This document shows, piece after piece, positions 38,251 to 47,775 of a stretch of DNA of 64,000 nucleotides. Below the pieces are notes generated by a model. That model saw only the letters and a program-made list of their open reading frames with translations, had not been told where the DNA came from and searched no databases. This DNA comes from Spirochaetia bacterium (GTDB taxonomy: Bacteria > Spirochaetota > Leptospiria > Turneriellales > JAOUOS01): contig JAOUOS010000003.1 of assembly GCA_029880285.1 (NCBI GenBank), forward strand, positions 96,632-160,631, read 5' to 3'. Position 1 is the stretch's first letter. The number at the start of each line of letters is the position of its first letter. The translations under genes and the position numbers were made by a program.

Positions 38251-39300
38251 ATGATAAAAAATTGTCCGGTATGCAAGGGAAATAACCCCTTAAAAATAAA
38301 AGAAAAAGAAGGTCGAAAAATAAAGGCCTGTAATAAATGTAATGGAATGTATCTTCATAAGGGAGATTTGAATGCTTTTGTCCCTCATTATAAAGATTTT
38401 TATCCAAGAGAAGATGTTGAGTTATCATCAGTAGATCATGATCCCCATTCAGATACTCATTCGTTAATACCCTGCGCGTATTGTGATAATTCGAAAATGA
38501 TTAAGATAAATTTTTTAAGTATGTCTAACATAATATTAGACTATTGTGAAAAATGTGAATCTTTATGGGTTGACGGTGAAGAAATAGAAAAAATACAATC
38601 TTATTGGCAAAAGGTAGAAAATGGCTCAGTAGAATCTCATGATCCATTAAATATTCAAGTATTAAATTTTTTACGTTCCATATCATTATTATTTTTTAAA
38701 TGGGTAATTATATTTTCGTTGTTTATAATACCTATTAAAATAAAAGCCAATAATCTTATAAAAGATTTACAACATAAGTTAAATGCCTTTAATTCAAGCT
38801 TTATAGCAGATATAAAGTACACAACTTCTTCGGGTTTTAATAAACAAGGTAGAATTTCATATGAATATCCAGATAAACTGCACATTTCACTATCTGATAA
38901 CAGCGTTATCGCAACAAATGGCATGTTTTTGTGGATTTATAATCCTGAAACACAATTATGCGCGAAACAAGAAGTTGCCGAAAATTCGGGAGGATTATTT
39001 TCTTTTTTAAAAGATTATGAGGGCCGTATAAGTGAAGAAGAAGATACTTTTATATTTGAAAATCCCGGCAATACTTTTCAAGAAATTATAATAAAAGCCA
39101 ATGATGAAATATTAACTGAAATAACACTAATTTCAAATGAAGTTAAGCATACATTTCAATTTTTAGATATGAGAGTGGGAGCGGGTATTAAAAAAAGTTT
39201 GTTTAATTATAAACCGCCGCCAAATGCACAATTAGTTGAAAATCCCTTAAATATGTACCCATCCTTGCCGATAAATAATGAGAAAGAAAAAAGTAATTAA
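38251..39300 (+). CDS. zinc-ribbon (zf-TFIIB-like) / LolA-like fusion protein
   Basis: A 349-residue protein with an unusual order. Residues 1 to about 120 carry two zinc ribbons of the zf-TFIIB type (CPVC...CNKC with GMYLHKGDL, and CAYC...CEKC with SLWVDGEEIE). A hydrophobic segment follows (about 150-168) that looks like an internal signal or anchor (FFKWVIIFSLFIIPIKIKANN). The last 180 residues match the LolA lipoprotein-carrier fold (LQHKLNAFNSSFIADI, GRISYEYPDKLHISLS, NGMFLWIYNPE, GLFSFL). No start codon is seen just before the LolA part, so it is one frame. The ribbons would be cytoplasmic and the LolA part periplasmic. Confidence 0.75.
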   Translation: MIKNCPVCKGNNPLKIKEKEGRKIKACNKCNGMYLHKGDLNAFVPHYKDFYPREDVELSSVDHDPHSDTHSLIPCAYCDNSKMIKINFLSMSNIILDYCEKCESLWVDGEEIEKIQSYWQKVENGSVESHDPLNIQVLNFLRSISLLFFKWVIIFSLFIIPIKIKANNLIKDLQHKLNAFNSSFIADIKYTTSSGFNKQGRISYEYPDKLHISLSDNSVIATNGMFLWIYNPETQLCAKQEVAENSGGLFSFLKDYEGRISEEEDTFIFENPGNTFQEIIIKANDEILTEITLISNEVKHTFQFLDMRVGAGIKKSLFNYKPPPNAQLVENPLNMYPSLPINNEKEKSN

Positions 39301-39350
39301 GTTATAAAAAAATATAAGTATTAAAGGCTTAAAAAAAACAGGAGAATACT

Positions 39351-40172
39351 ATGATAACAATGGAACAATTAGAACAACTTGAAGGCCGTATCGTAAAAGC
39401 ATTAGACGTAATTTCTGATTTACGTATGGAAAATTCACATCTTGAAACAGAAATAGATAAAATAAAAGCTTCGAATGATCAATTAAGACTTTCTGCCGAA
39501 GAAAAAGAAAAAGAAGCAAAAAAACTAATGCAGCAGCTTGAAGATGCGACATTAGAATTGAATAAACTAAAATCAAAAGAAAAAGATTTAGAAGGTAGAA
39601 TTGTTCAAATTATATCAAAGTTAGATGATTTAAAAGAAGCTAAATCTGGAGGTGCTTCATCTGCAAGCACGGTTTCAGCAAAATCAGATGCGGCACCTGC
39701 ACAAGAACCAGTAAGTGAGGCGCCTGAAGCAAATATATCAGATGATAGTGATGATGCTATTATCGTTGATGAAGATAGTGATGAAGAAGAAATTACAGAA
39801 TTGCAATCAGAACCAGAAGTTGAAATTAAAGATGAAGAACCTCAAGAGCAAATGACCCTGAAAGAGGGAGATCCCGATGATGAAGAAGTTGAATTTAAAG
39901 CAGATGAAGAAGAAACTGAAGAATCTGATGATGAAGATATCGTTTTGTTAGAAGACGATGATGAAGAAATAGTAATTACTGAAGAAGAACCATACGAAGA
40001 CGAAGCACAAGATTCTCTTGATGAGATCAAAGAAGCAGCTGAGAAGAAACCTGAAATATCTGAAAAAGATGAAGAAATTGTTATAGAAGAAGATGACGAT
40101 GTATTAGGTATATTTGACGAAGATGATGATGAAGATTTTTTAATAGTTGAAGAAAATGCTAAAGAAAAATAA
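39351..40172 (+). CDS. coiled-coil protein with long acidic tail (ZapB-like position)
   Basis: A 273-residue protein. The first 100 residues form an uninterrupted coiled coil. From about 115 on it is almost entirely Asp/Glu with few hydrophobics (about 155 residues), ending VEENAKEK. It has a good AGGAGA site before the ATG at 39351. It is followed six bases later by zapA, so it could be the coiled-coil partner of ZapA (ZapB-like), with an added acidic region. That role is inference from neighbour and coiled coil only. Confidence 0.6.
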   Translation: MITMEQLEQLEGRIVKALDVISDLRMENSHLETEIDKIKASNDQLRLSAEEKEKEAKKLMQQLEDATLELNKLKSKEKDLEGRIVQIISKLDDLKEAKSGGASSASTVSAKSDAAPAQEPVSEAPEANISDDSDDAIIVDEDSDEEEITELQSEPEVEIKDEEPQEQMTLKEGDPDDEEVEFKADEEETEESDDEDIVLLEDDDEEIVITEEEPYEDEAQDSLDEIKEAAEKKPEISEKDEEIVIEEDDDVLGIFDEDDDEDFLIVEENAKEK

Positions 40173-40178
40173 AAAACT

Positions 40179-40520
40179 ATGAGTTTTGAAAAATCAAAGT
40201 CAATTTCTAAGGCTAAGGTAGAAATATCGGGTAAAAACTATACCCTGCTGGGCGATGTGGATGCTGAATATATGTTATCAGTAGCCAAATATGTGAATGA
40301 AAAATATAATGATCTCAAAAATAACACAAAAGAAACCGAAAGGGAAAAGCTAATACTATTAGCCGCCTTAAATATTGCTGATGAATTAATGCAGCTAAAA
40401 TCACAGGTAGACAACATAAAAGCGGGTTCTGAAGATTCTACTCTAGGAGAGCTTGGCGAAAAGACCAATAACTTAATTTCTATTTTAGAAGAAGGTCTTA
40501 TAGGTAAAATATCAGCCTAG
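40179..40520 (+). CDS. zapA: cell division protein ZapA-like
   Basis: A 113-residue protein with the ZapA pattern: the KVEISGKNYTLLGDVDAEYM strand region, VAKYVNEKYNDLK helix and a LAALNIADELMQLKSQV coiled coil. ZapA stabilises FtsZ filaments at the division site. It lies six bases after the acidic coiled-coil gene. Its TAG stop overlaps by three bases the TAG stop of the SprA-like gene on the other strand, leaving no room for a terminator. Confidence 0.85.
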   Translation: MSFEKSKSISKAKVEISGKNYTLLGDVDAEYMLSVAKYVNEKYNDLKNNTKETEREKLILLAALNIADELMQLKSQVDNIKAGSEDSTLGELGEKTNNLISILEEGLIGKISA

Positions 40521-43500
40521 AATAGTATTTTTGCCTCTAAATTAAATTCAATTGTTATTTTTTCTGCCCCTTCTTCAATTATTTCATATGCGGTTAAAAA
40601 ATTAAACTTTCCCATTACGTTAGCGTGAAGATTGGCATCTATAACATTATTAATAACATATCTATCTGAAGGTTTTTTAGATAATGCGTCAATATCATAG
40701 TCATACCGGTTAAAAGAAACGCCGGTTTCTATACGATATTTGGGATGATATTTTAATCGAAGGCTGGTCAGGTTCTGTAGAAAAAGTTTTAACCATGGCC
40801 ATTCAGTTTGGTATGTAAATAAAAATTCATAAGTAGTATCTTGTTCTTTAATTTTTTCATTTTTAGAAGCAATATTATCAAATATAATTTTATCTTCCTG
40901 CGGGTTTTCTAAAATATAATTCTTATATTTTAAGTTTCTAAAATAAAGAGAAAATTTAAAAGATAAATTTTTTGATACATTCTCATCATTTATCCATGAA
41001 AAAAATATAGTATTTTGAGGGGCATAAATATCGTTTACTTTGTTATCTGTTATAAACATTTGGTTTTCATAAGTAAAACTAAAATCATAGCCAGAAAGGC
41101 GTCTTTTTTTTTCGGCCCAAAACCAAAAATTAAAAATTTTCATTAAATCATAATATTGTTTTAAAGATGAATTCCATTTAACCATTTGAATCGGCAGAGA
41201 ACTGGAGGAACTTCGTTTGGTATCTTGTGAAATTGAAGTATCTGTTCTTAAAGTAAGGGGTTCCCATATATCCCAAAGTATAAATATTCCTGCGTTTTCA
41301 GTAAGAGAAAGTGAATTATTGTAAATAGAAAAAGCATTGCCATAAGATGTTTCAAAATCGGGTTCATATGAGTTGTTTTGAACATAGGTACGTCCGTTTG
41401 CATAATTACTTTTTTTTCTACCGGCAGATTGAAAATAATACCAAAAGGGATACTTTATTACGTTATATGTTCTTTCAGCAAGGGGCGGCAGAGTTCTTTT
41501 TAAGCCTAATTCATCGTCATATAATTCTGTTTTTTTAGTAAAGGGAACGTGCTGTTCATTAAAAATAATTTCTCTTGAAAAACTTGGTTCAATAGATTCT
41601 AAAATACTTAGAAATGGCAGTTTGTTTTTAAAGTTTAAGGGTATTGAAAAATTTAATTGGGTTTTTGTGCTGGGTTCTTTTTGACGCTGGAATTTTTCTA
41701 ACTCGAGGGTTTCAGGGTTATCTTTAAAAGATGTTTCTTTATAATCAGCGGATAGTTTTAAAGTAGGAGAGAATATCCATAATTCATTATAAGATGAGGA
41801 TAGTTCATATTTTGCGGTTCTGCTTCTATATCTAAAATCATTTGGAATTTCAAACCAAGGAAAATAAAAATTCCCATGAACTTCTTCATAATTTGTATCA
41901 TCTATAAAAGTTTTTTTTAGTAAAACCGTGCGGTCTAACTGATATAGAGGCGCAAGGGAAAAATTGCCTATGTTTATCTTTAGGCTGTTTTTATTTGTTT
42001 CTAACTGTTCTTTTTCTTTTTTTTCCTTTGCGTTACTAAATATATTATCAGTAGATTCTATTGAAGTAACTTCTTCTTGGTGAAGCAGGTTTATATTAGT
42101 TTCAAAATTATAAACTATTTTTGTATAAAAAAATTCAGGAAATGTTTCGGTAATATTTAATTTAGGATTGTAATTTTTTTCAGTATAAACAATTTTTTGA
42201 CTGCTTTCTGAAATAAATTCTGCGATTTTTTCATGTCTTTCGTTTTTTGCGTTTGTGTAAACATAATTCGCGTTAATCACGGGAAGAGAAAAATTTTGAA
42301 AATTAAGTATATGTCCGGTGCTGTGCGTTAACATTGTATAATAGTCATCTTGAGAAAGTAATTCAGAATGTTCTCCTTCTTCAGATATTAATTCTTCTTT
42401 ATTATATCTGTAATCGGCCTTCCATAAAGGAAAAAGGGAGCTTTGAATCATCCATTCTTCTTCATTTTTTTCAATATTTTTTTCAGCTTCAGATAGCCCT
42501 ATAGAAGAAAAATTACTATCTTTATGAAGTTTTTTATAAGAGGTAGATATGTCAGAAATTATAGGCACGCCTGATTCTGTTGTGTATAATGGTTTTAGAA
42601 TTTTAACAGAAGCTTGATATTTATAGGCTTCGGCAGATTCTATTTTAGTACCCGATGTAAATATATCATTAACCCATATAATCCGTTCATCGTTTTGACT
42701 TAAATTAGTGCCTCTTTTTATTCCTACATTTAAGATATTAATTTTTTTTAGGTTAACATTACCTTTTGTTTTTTGAGGTTCAGATAATGCAAAACTTATT
42801 TTTTGCCATCCGGTTTTACTGATAAGTTTAGTAAATTCATAGTAATCATTATTACTCGAACCTACTCGAAATAAAAAATAATCAGAGTTAGCTGCTTCAG
42901 TTCTTGAATTTATCCATACATTTATTTTTTCATAATGCTCTAAATCTAAAGGCTCTATAAATGTTTGTTCCGTATAGGCAAGTTCATATATGTCTTGTAA
43001 ATTATAACTTAATTTAAGAGCTCCTTCATATGTGCTGGCAAATTCAGTATTTGTTTTTTTACCGTGCAGGGTTTCCCATTCATCTCTTTCTTTAATTAAA
43101 AATGAATTTTCTTGATATTCTTCTTTAGATGAATAATTGTTTATACTGGCAGCTCTGAATATAAGTGGATCATAAATATCAAATTCTTCGATTTCAGAGT
43201 CGTTTATTCTCTTCGCCCGCAGGTTCCTCCATTTTGTTCCTCCAAATCGTATAGTGTCTATTAATAATTTCCCTTTCGCGTTTTCTGAACCGGCTTCTGG
43301 GGTAATGTAAAGTCTTATGCTTTTAACATCTCTTAAGGCAAGTTTTTGCTTATCGCTTAATGAAGCATGGTTTATGTACACGCGTACTAACTTCCAGCTT
43401 TCAGAAGATATTATATTTGAACTGTTGTTTTCATAATATAGATAATTATTTAAAGAAGAATCAGAGTCAATAGTTATGGTTTTTTCTTCGATATCCAGCT

Positions 43501-46447
43501 TGCCGTTGCCGTTAAAATCTTCAGTATTAATAACGGTGTTTCCTTTTGTGTCAGGGTACCCCTCTATATTGGGTCCCGCGCCTACAATAGTGTCAGAAGA
43601 TTGGCAATCTGGCGGATTAAATTTGTATCCTATATCTTCGGTTTTACCTGTATTGTTATTTCGGTTAATTTTTCCGTCTCTTTCGCCTTCGTCCCATTTT
43701 TCATTAGCATCTTGTTGATTGTTTTGGTTTATATCTGCGTCAATTAAGTCTAAGCCGATATCTTCATTATCAAGCCAGCCATCTGAATCTGTGTCTTCAT
43801 TAATAACTCCTATATCAAAGATTACTTTTATTCCAGACGTTAGGCTGTTTGTATCTTTAAGTTTCGCGTAAAATTCAAAATAAGTAATATTTGAAAAATC
43901 TACACCTGTGGTAGAATAGTTTCTGGTATTAATGGCCGCGAATTTTTGGCTGCCAGAATTTGTTTTTGAAAAATCAAAATCCATAACAAGCGATACTTGT
44001 TTTTCTGCCTGGGATATTTTTAACTGAGAGGACTCTAAGTGGCCCTCTGAGATGTTATATGGTCCTGATAGTTTTTCATAAGGCGGCTGGGCAGAAGGTG
44101 TAAACGAAAAATCAAGAAGTCCTCTTTCAAAATCAGAAGGATCTCTGTAGTATTTATAATAAAGAGGAGCCCTGTCGCATTGTACAGCGGTAGATAAATA
44201 AGGTGGAACAGCCGATAACACCCAGTCTTTTTCAGAAATTGGTATATCGCGTGTTTCTTCACTAGATTCCATATCATCTATTAAAGCTAACCCAAAAGTA
44301 TTTTGATTATAAAAACTTCGGGCATATTCAAAATAACCGTTTGCCTGAACGGGAAGAAGATCAAAGTCAAATACGGGGATAGTATTAATTAATTTTGTAA
44401 TTTTTTCTTCATTTAAATTTAATTCAATGTCATTATCAAAAACCAAACGGCTAACCGGTTCAGCGCCAATTTGAGGAGCTTCTGCCGGTTCAAATTGTCC
44501 GTTATACAATAAGACGCTACCTAATCTTAAATTTTTACTGGCCTCATAGTCGGCTCGAACTCCCGCTATGTATCCTTGTTCTTTAGCCCCAAAGGGCAGG
44601 TAATCATAACTTACTTCAACTGGAGTTTGGCTGGATATAGAGGGGTTTTGACTGTCTAAAAATTGAAAAAATCCGGTTTCATAGTCAATATAATAAAGTT
44701 CAGGCGAAATGGTTTCTCCGCTAACTTTAACAACTTCTGATCTTGGAATAATGTTAAAATGTTCTAATTGATAGCTGTAAATAGTACCTAAAAAATCAAA
44801 CTGTAAAGAAAATACTGAATTTGTAGAAACATAGGAAGGCTGGTTTTCTGTGTATATTGTTGAACTTTCTAAATCTTCTAAATAAAAATTTCCCGATATG
44901 TCTTTAAGGTTTTTAAATGGCTCTCTTAAATTAAAATAAATAATACCGTTTTCATAATCAATAAATTTACTGCCTAGCGTATTCATTTCATTTACGGTGT
45001 CAAAATTTTTCTTTATAACTTTAAACTTAAAGCTAGATTCAATTATATTTATTGTAGCTAAATCATATATACCTCTTACTTCATATATATCAAGATTTAA
45101 CTTGCCGTCATCAATAATAATAACGTCTGCTGTTCCATCATGATTCGTATCTTCGTGAATTGTTTTGCCAAATTTAATAAAGGTTTCTATTTTACCGTTT
45201 TCTATTCTCGCCGATGGATCTGTCGTATTTAAAGAGCCTCCGTCTAATGAATAACGAACAAAAACACTATACTCTTCATTAATAGGCGTAATGAAGGTAA
45301 TTCTTCCTTTTTTAGCTTCAAAAGTGTAATCTCTGCCAACACGAAGAAGGTGATAGTTTCCCACGTTTTTTCCGTTAACAATTTTATTTACAGCTCCCAT
45401 ACTTTGATCAGTTAATGGATTGTTATCATCAACATAAATTTCAAGAGAAGATGTATCAATGTTAACTGAAGCAGGAGTATAACTTTCGGCGTTATTTATA
45501 TTAGAAGTCAAGGTTATTAATGAATTAGAGTTTTTTCTGTTGTAACTTTCGGCAGAGATAAGAGGAATAGAAGTGAGTCCATCGTAATAGGTAAAAGGTT
45601 CAAGCTGGTAATATTTTCTATTAATAAATTCATATTCAGAAATTAGTTTTCCCGTTTTTTTTGAATTTCCCGTAAAATTTTGAATATTATGTTCACCCTG
45701 AGATAGAGCGGCTATCGCCTGAAGTTCAAGTTTACCGCGCTTCATTTTTGATTCAATACCTAGTGTTTTCTTATTTTGCTGTTCAAAAACAATAAATTCT
45801 CTTTTTGGGAATTTTAAGTCAATATTACCCATTGTGACTTCCTGCACAAATTCTCTTTTTCTTAAGGCTTTATATTGTACTTTAAATGTATTTTTAGACT
45901 CGTTTTCATCTTTATCATAATCAACATCTACCGTTATTTTTTTACCTATCTTGCCTTTAATATTAACCTGAAGACTTTTTTGATCTATAGGCAGCTCAGA
46001 ATAATGATTTGGTGAATTAGTATCATCAGGTTCTTTTTCAATAAAATAAGTATATTTATAACCTACTTTAATATCATTTTTACCGTATATATATAAATTT
46101 AAATCATCGTTTTTATACTTGAAAGGACTTTTCTTGTCGGGCTCAGCTCCTTCTAACAAGAAACTTTCATCTTCTAATAATAACTGATTTTTTTGATATT
46201 CTGAGAATGTTTCAGGAGAATGATCAATATCTTCTATTTTGTTTATATTGCTGTTTTTTATTGTTAAGCTATTATTTGAAGCATTATTAAGGCTGATATT
46301 GTTTTCTGTATTTTCTCGCAGTACTTCTTTAAAATAATGGGTGCCTAATGATTCTGTATGAACAAATTTAACAAAACCGTATGAAAGTAAAATAGAGGCA
46401 AAGTATATAAATAAACCATAAATTACATTATTTTGAAATTGGTACAT
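40517..46447 (-). CDS. SprA-like giant outer-membrane protein
   Basis: A 1,976-residue protein with an N-terminal hydrophobic segment (about 8-26). It shows the order of features of SprA, the outer-membrane translocon of the type IX secretion system: MKRGKLELQAIAALSQGEHN near residue 235, VKVSGETISPELYYIDYETG near 570, then IGAEPVSRLVF, ITKLINTIP and the diagnostic LIDDMESSEETRDI...WVLSAVPP block (about 725-750; SprA has DDFEGS...WSLASTP). Asp-rich DSDGWLDNED and EDFNGNGKLD segments (about 880-960) also occur in SprA. The last third is beta-strand rich, as in a large barrel. It is somewhat shorter than Bacteroidota SprA (about 2,300-2,500). No other T9SS gene is visible. Confidence 0.82.
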   Translation of the reverse strand: MYQFQNNVIYGLFIYFASILLSYGFVKFVHTESLGTHYFKEVLRENTENNISLNNASNNSLTIKNSNINKIEDIDHSPETFSEYQKNQLLLEDESFLLEGAEPDKKSPFKYKNDDLNLYIYGKNDIKVGYKYTYFIEKEPDDTNSPNHYSELPIDQKSLQVNIKGKIGKKITVDVDYDKDENESKNTFKVQYKALRKREFVQEVTMGNIDLKFPKREFIVFEQQNKKTLGIESKMKRGKLELQAIAALSQGEHNIQNFTGNSKKTGKLISEYEFINRKYYQLEPFTYYDGLTSIPLISAESYNRKNSNSLITLTSNINNAESYTPASVNIDTSSLEIYVDDNNPLTDQSMGAVNKIVNGKNVGNYHLLRVGRDYTFEAKKGRITFITPINEEYSVFVRYSLDGGSLNTTDPSARIENGKIETFIKFGKTIHEDTNHDGTADVIIIDDGKLNLDIYEVRGIYDLATINIIESSFKFKVIKKNFDTVNEMNTLGSKFIDYENGIIYFNLREPFKNLKDISGNFYLEDLESSTIYTENQPSYVSTNSVFSLQFDFLGTIYSYQLEHFNIIPRSEVVKVSGETISPELYYIDYETGFFQFLDSQNPSISSQTPVEVSYDYLPFGAKEQGYIAGVRADYEASKNLRLGSVLLYNGQFEPAEAPQIGAEPVSRLVFDNDIELNLNEEKITKLINTIPVFDFDLLPVQANGYFEYARSFYNQNTFGLALIDDMESSEETRDIPISEKDWVLSAVPPYLSTAVQCDRAPLYYKYYRDPSDFERGLLDFSFTPSAQPPYEKLSGPYNISEGHLESSQLKISQAEKQVSLVMDFDFSKTNSGSQKFAAINTRNYSTTGVDFSNITYFEFYAKLKDTNSLTSGIKVIFDIGVINEDTDSDGWLDNEDIGLDLIDADINQNNQQDANEKWDEGERDGKINRNNNTGKTEDIGYKFNPPDCQSSDTIVGAGPNIEGYPDTKGNTVINTEDFNGNGKLDIEEKTITIDSDSSLNNYLYYENNSSNIISSESWKLVRVYINHASLSDKQKLALRDVKSIRLYITPEAGSENAKGKLLIDTIRFGGTKWRNLRAKRINDSEIEEFDIYDPLIFRAASINNYSSKEEYQENSFLIKERDEWETLHGKKTNTEFASTYEGALKLSYNLQDIYELAYTEQTFIEPLDLEHYEKINVWINSRTEAANSDYFLFRVGSSNNDYYEFTKLISKTGWQKISFALSEPQKTKGNVNLKKINILNVGIKRGTNLSQNDERIIWVNDIFTSGTKIESAEAYKYQASVKILKPLYTTESGVPIISDISTSYKKLHKDSNFSSIGLSEAEKNIEKNEEEWMIQSSLFPLWKADYRYNKEELISEEGEHSELLSQDDYYTMLTHSTGHILNFQNFSLPVINANYVYTNAKNERHEKIAEFISESSQKIVYTEKNYNPKLNITETFPEFFYTKIVYNFETNINLLHQEEVTSIESTDNIFSNAKEKKEKEQLETNKNSLKINIGNFSLAPLYQLDRTVLLKKTFIDDTNYEEVHGNFYFPWFEIPNDFRYRSRTAKYELSSSYNELWIFSPTLKLSADYKETSFKDNPETLELEKFQRQKEPSTKTQLNFSIPLNFKNKLPFLSILESIEPSFSREIIFNEQHVPFTKKTELYDDELGLKRTLPPLAERTYNVIKYPFWYYFQSAGRKKSNYANGRTYVQNNSYEPDFETSYGNAFSIYNNSLSLTENAGIFILWDIWEPLTLRTDTSISQDTKRSSSSSLPIQMVKWNSSLKQYYDLMKIFNFWFWAEKKRRLSGYDFSFTYENQMFITDNKVNDIYAPQNTIFFSWINDENVSKNLSFKFSLYFRNLKYKNYILENPQEDKIIFDNIASKNEKIKEQDTTYEFLFTYQTEWPWLKLFLQNLTSLRLKYHPKYRIETGVSFNRYDYDIDALSKKPSDRYVINNVIDANLHANVMGKFNFLTAYEIIEEGAEKITIEFNLEAKILF

Positions 46448-46460
46448 GTTGAATTAGGTT

Positions 46461-46485
46461 CAGGCTTACCTGTTTAGTAAGCCTG
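46461..46485. promoter_or_regulatory. hairpin in leader of SprA-like gene
   Basis: CAGGCTTAC (46461-46469) and GTAAGCCTG (46477-46485) form a perfect 9-bp stem with a seven-base loop. It lies between the STAS gene and the SprA-like gene, 14 bases before the latter's ATG. No T run follows on the minus strand, so it may be a translation-control hairpin or a weak terminator. Confidence 0.5.
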
Positions 46486-46504
46486 TAAAGAAAATGTTTT
46501 AGTT

Positions 46505-46840
46505 TTAAATGGGAAATTTAGAATTAAATTCTTCATTCGAAAGCATATTAAAATATCCTGATAAACCGGCGACCTTGAAAACTTTTTCAATGAGAGGTTT
46601 CGCGCCGGTAATATATAACCGGGCATCAGACCCTTTTATCGTATTGGTTATTTTTATTAGGGTACCAATACCGCTTGAGTCTATGTAATTTACATTTGAC
46701 ATATCAAGTACTACAGAATTATCTTTAACGATATCCAAATTGTCAAAACTGCTTTTGAGTTCAAGAGATGTGTAAATATCAAGACTGCCGAATATTTGAA
46801 TTACAATGTAATTTTTATTTTCATGTACTTTAATTTCCAT
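46505..46840 (-). CDS. STAS-domain anti-sigma factor antagonist
   Basis: A 111-residue single STAS domain with the conserved DSSGIGTL loop, whose Ser is the phosphorylation site in SpoIIAA/RsbV-type proteins, and a preceding VVLDMSNVNYI strand. It would act in a partner-switching cascade with an anti-sigma kinase and a phosphatase, neither of which is in the window. It is transcribed toward the SprA-like gene 57 bases away, so the two may be co-expressed. Confidence 0.92.
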   Translation of the reverse strand: MEIKVHENKNYIVIQIFGSLDIYTSLELKSSFDNLDIVKDNSVVLDMSNVNYIDSSGIGTLIKITNTIKGSDARLYITGAKPLIEKVFKVAGLSGYFNMLSNEEFNSKFPI

Positions 46841-46939
46841 CTTATTTTTTTATTTTACTATATTTTTTTTGTTATTTAATATGAAAGTATTACTTTGTAT
46901 AATAAATATATTTATTTAATATGTCAACAAAAACTAAAT

Positions 46940-47602
46940 ATGAGAGTACTTTTTTTATTAGATATTGACGGAACTTTAATAAATACTTCAGGAGTTGGAA
47001 GACGGGCGGCTGAAAAGACTGTATTTGAACTGACAAATGAAAAAGTACCGCTTTCGGCTAAAGATGTAGCCGGCAGAACAGATTTGTTCATTTTCAATCA
47101 AATATTAGAAAAATTGTCATCATTGAACGGATACAATATAAACTTTTCAGAAATAAAAAATTTATATCTTAAAAATCTGCGTTTAGAGGTTGAAAAAAAG
47201 TCTATAAATTCTCTGCCGGGGGTAAATGAATTTATTAAAGATATAGAGAATAATTCTAAACATGTTCCAGCTCTTTTAACGGGAAACTTTGAAGAAGGCG
47301 CGCAAATTAAACTTGGTCAAAGGTTTCAATCTTTTGAGTTTGGGGCCTATGGCGATTTAACGCAAGATAGAAATAAACTAATGCATTTTGCTATTGATGA
47401 ATATCAAAAAAAATATTATACATCTCCCCAAAAAATAATTGTAGTAGGCGATACGCCCTTTGACATTGAATGCGCCCGCGCCGGCGGCGCTTTTGCCGTA
47501 GCGGTTACAACGGGACCCTATACGGCCGATGAACTTTCTGCGGCAGATATGGTGCTAGATTCTTTGGAAGACTGGCCTAAAATAATGAAAGCTGTTTTTT
47601 AG
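46940..47602 (+). CDS. HAD-family hydrolase (phosphoglycolate phosphatase-like)
   Basis: A protein of about 220 residues. Motif I is LLDIDGTLINT (nucleophile and acid Asp), motif II ALLTGN, the conserved Lys lies near 120-130, and motif IV GDTPFDIECARAGG. The cap is the helical type between motifs I and II. Substrate cannot be told from the sequence; phosphoglycolate phosphatase-like enzymes are the nearest. A TTG at 46895 opens a longer frame, but the ATG at 46940 places the motif at the normal distance from the N-terminus. Confidence 0.9.
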   Translation: MRVLFLLDIDGTLINTSGVGRRAAEKTVFELTNEKVPLSAKDVAGRTDLFIFNQILEKLSSLNGYNINFSEIKNLYLKNLRLEVEKKSINSLPGVNEFIKDIENNSKHVPALLTGNFEEGAQIKLGQRFQSFEFGAYGDLTQDRNKLMHFAIDEYQKKYYTSPQKIIVVGDTPFDIECARAGGAFAVAVTTGPYTADELSAADMVLDSLEDWPKIMKAVF

Positions 47603-47745
47603 ACAGGCCTGTATTGCAAGCGCAGCTGGCCGCAGACGGTAGTGAAGCATATCGAAATGATTAACAGGATTTTCAGGATTAATAAAAGTGGCACGCAGAT
47701 AAACGCTGATAAAAACGCAGATGAGCGCAGTTAATCTCCATTTCT

Positions 47746-47775
47746 CTTAGCGATGCCGTTAACGACATCGCTAAG
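47746..47775 (+). repeat. REP-like palindrome, orientation A
   Basis: Arms CTTAGCGATG and CATCGCTAAG surround a GTTAAC core with one internal mismatch. The same sequence in the same orientation is at 50764 and 51550, and its reverse complement at 48217 and 52021. The stop codon of the transposase gene lies inside the right arm. Confidence 0.9.
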
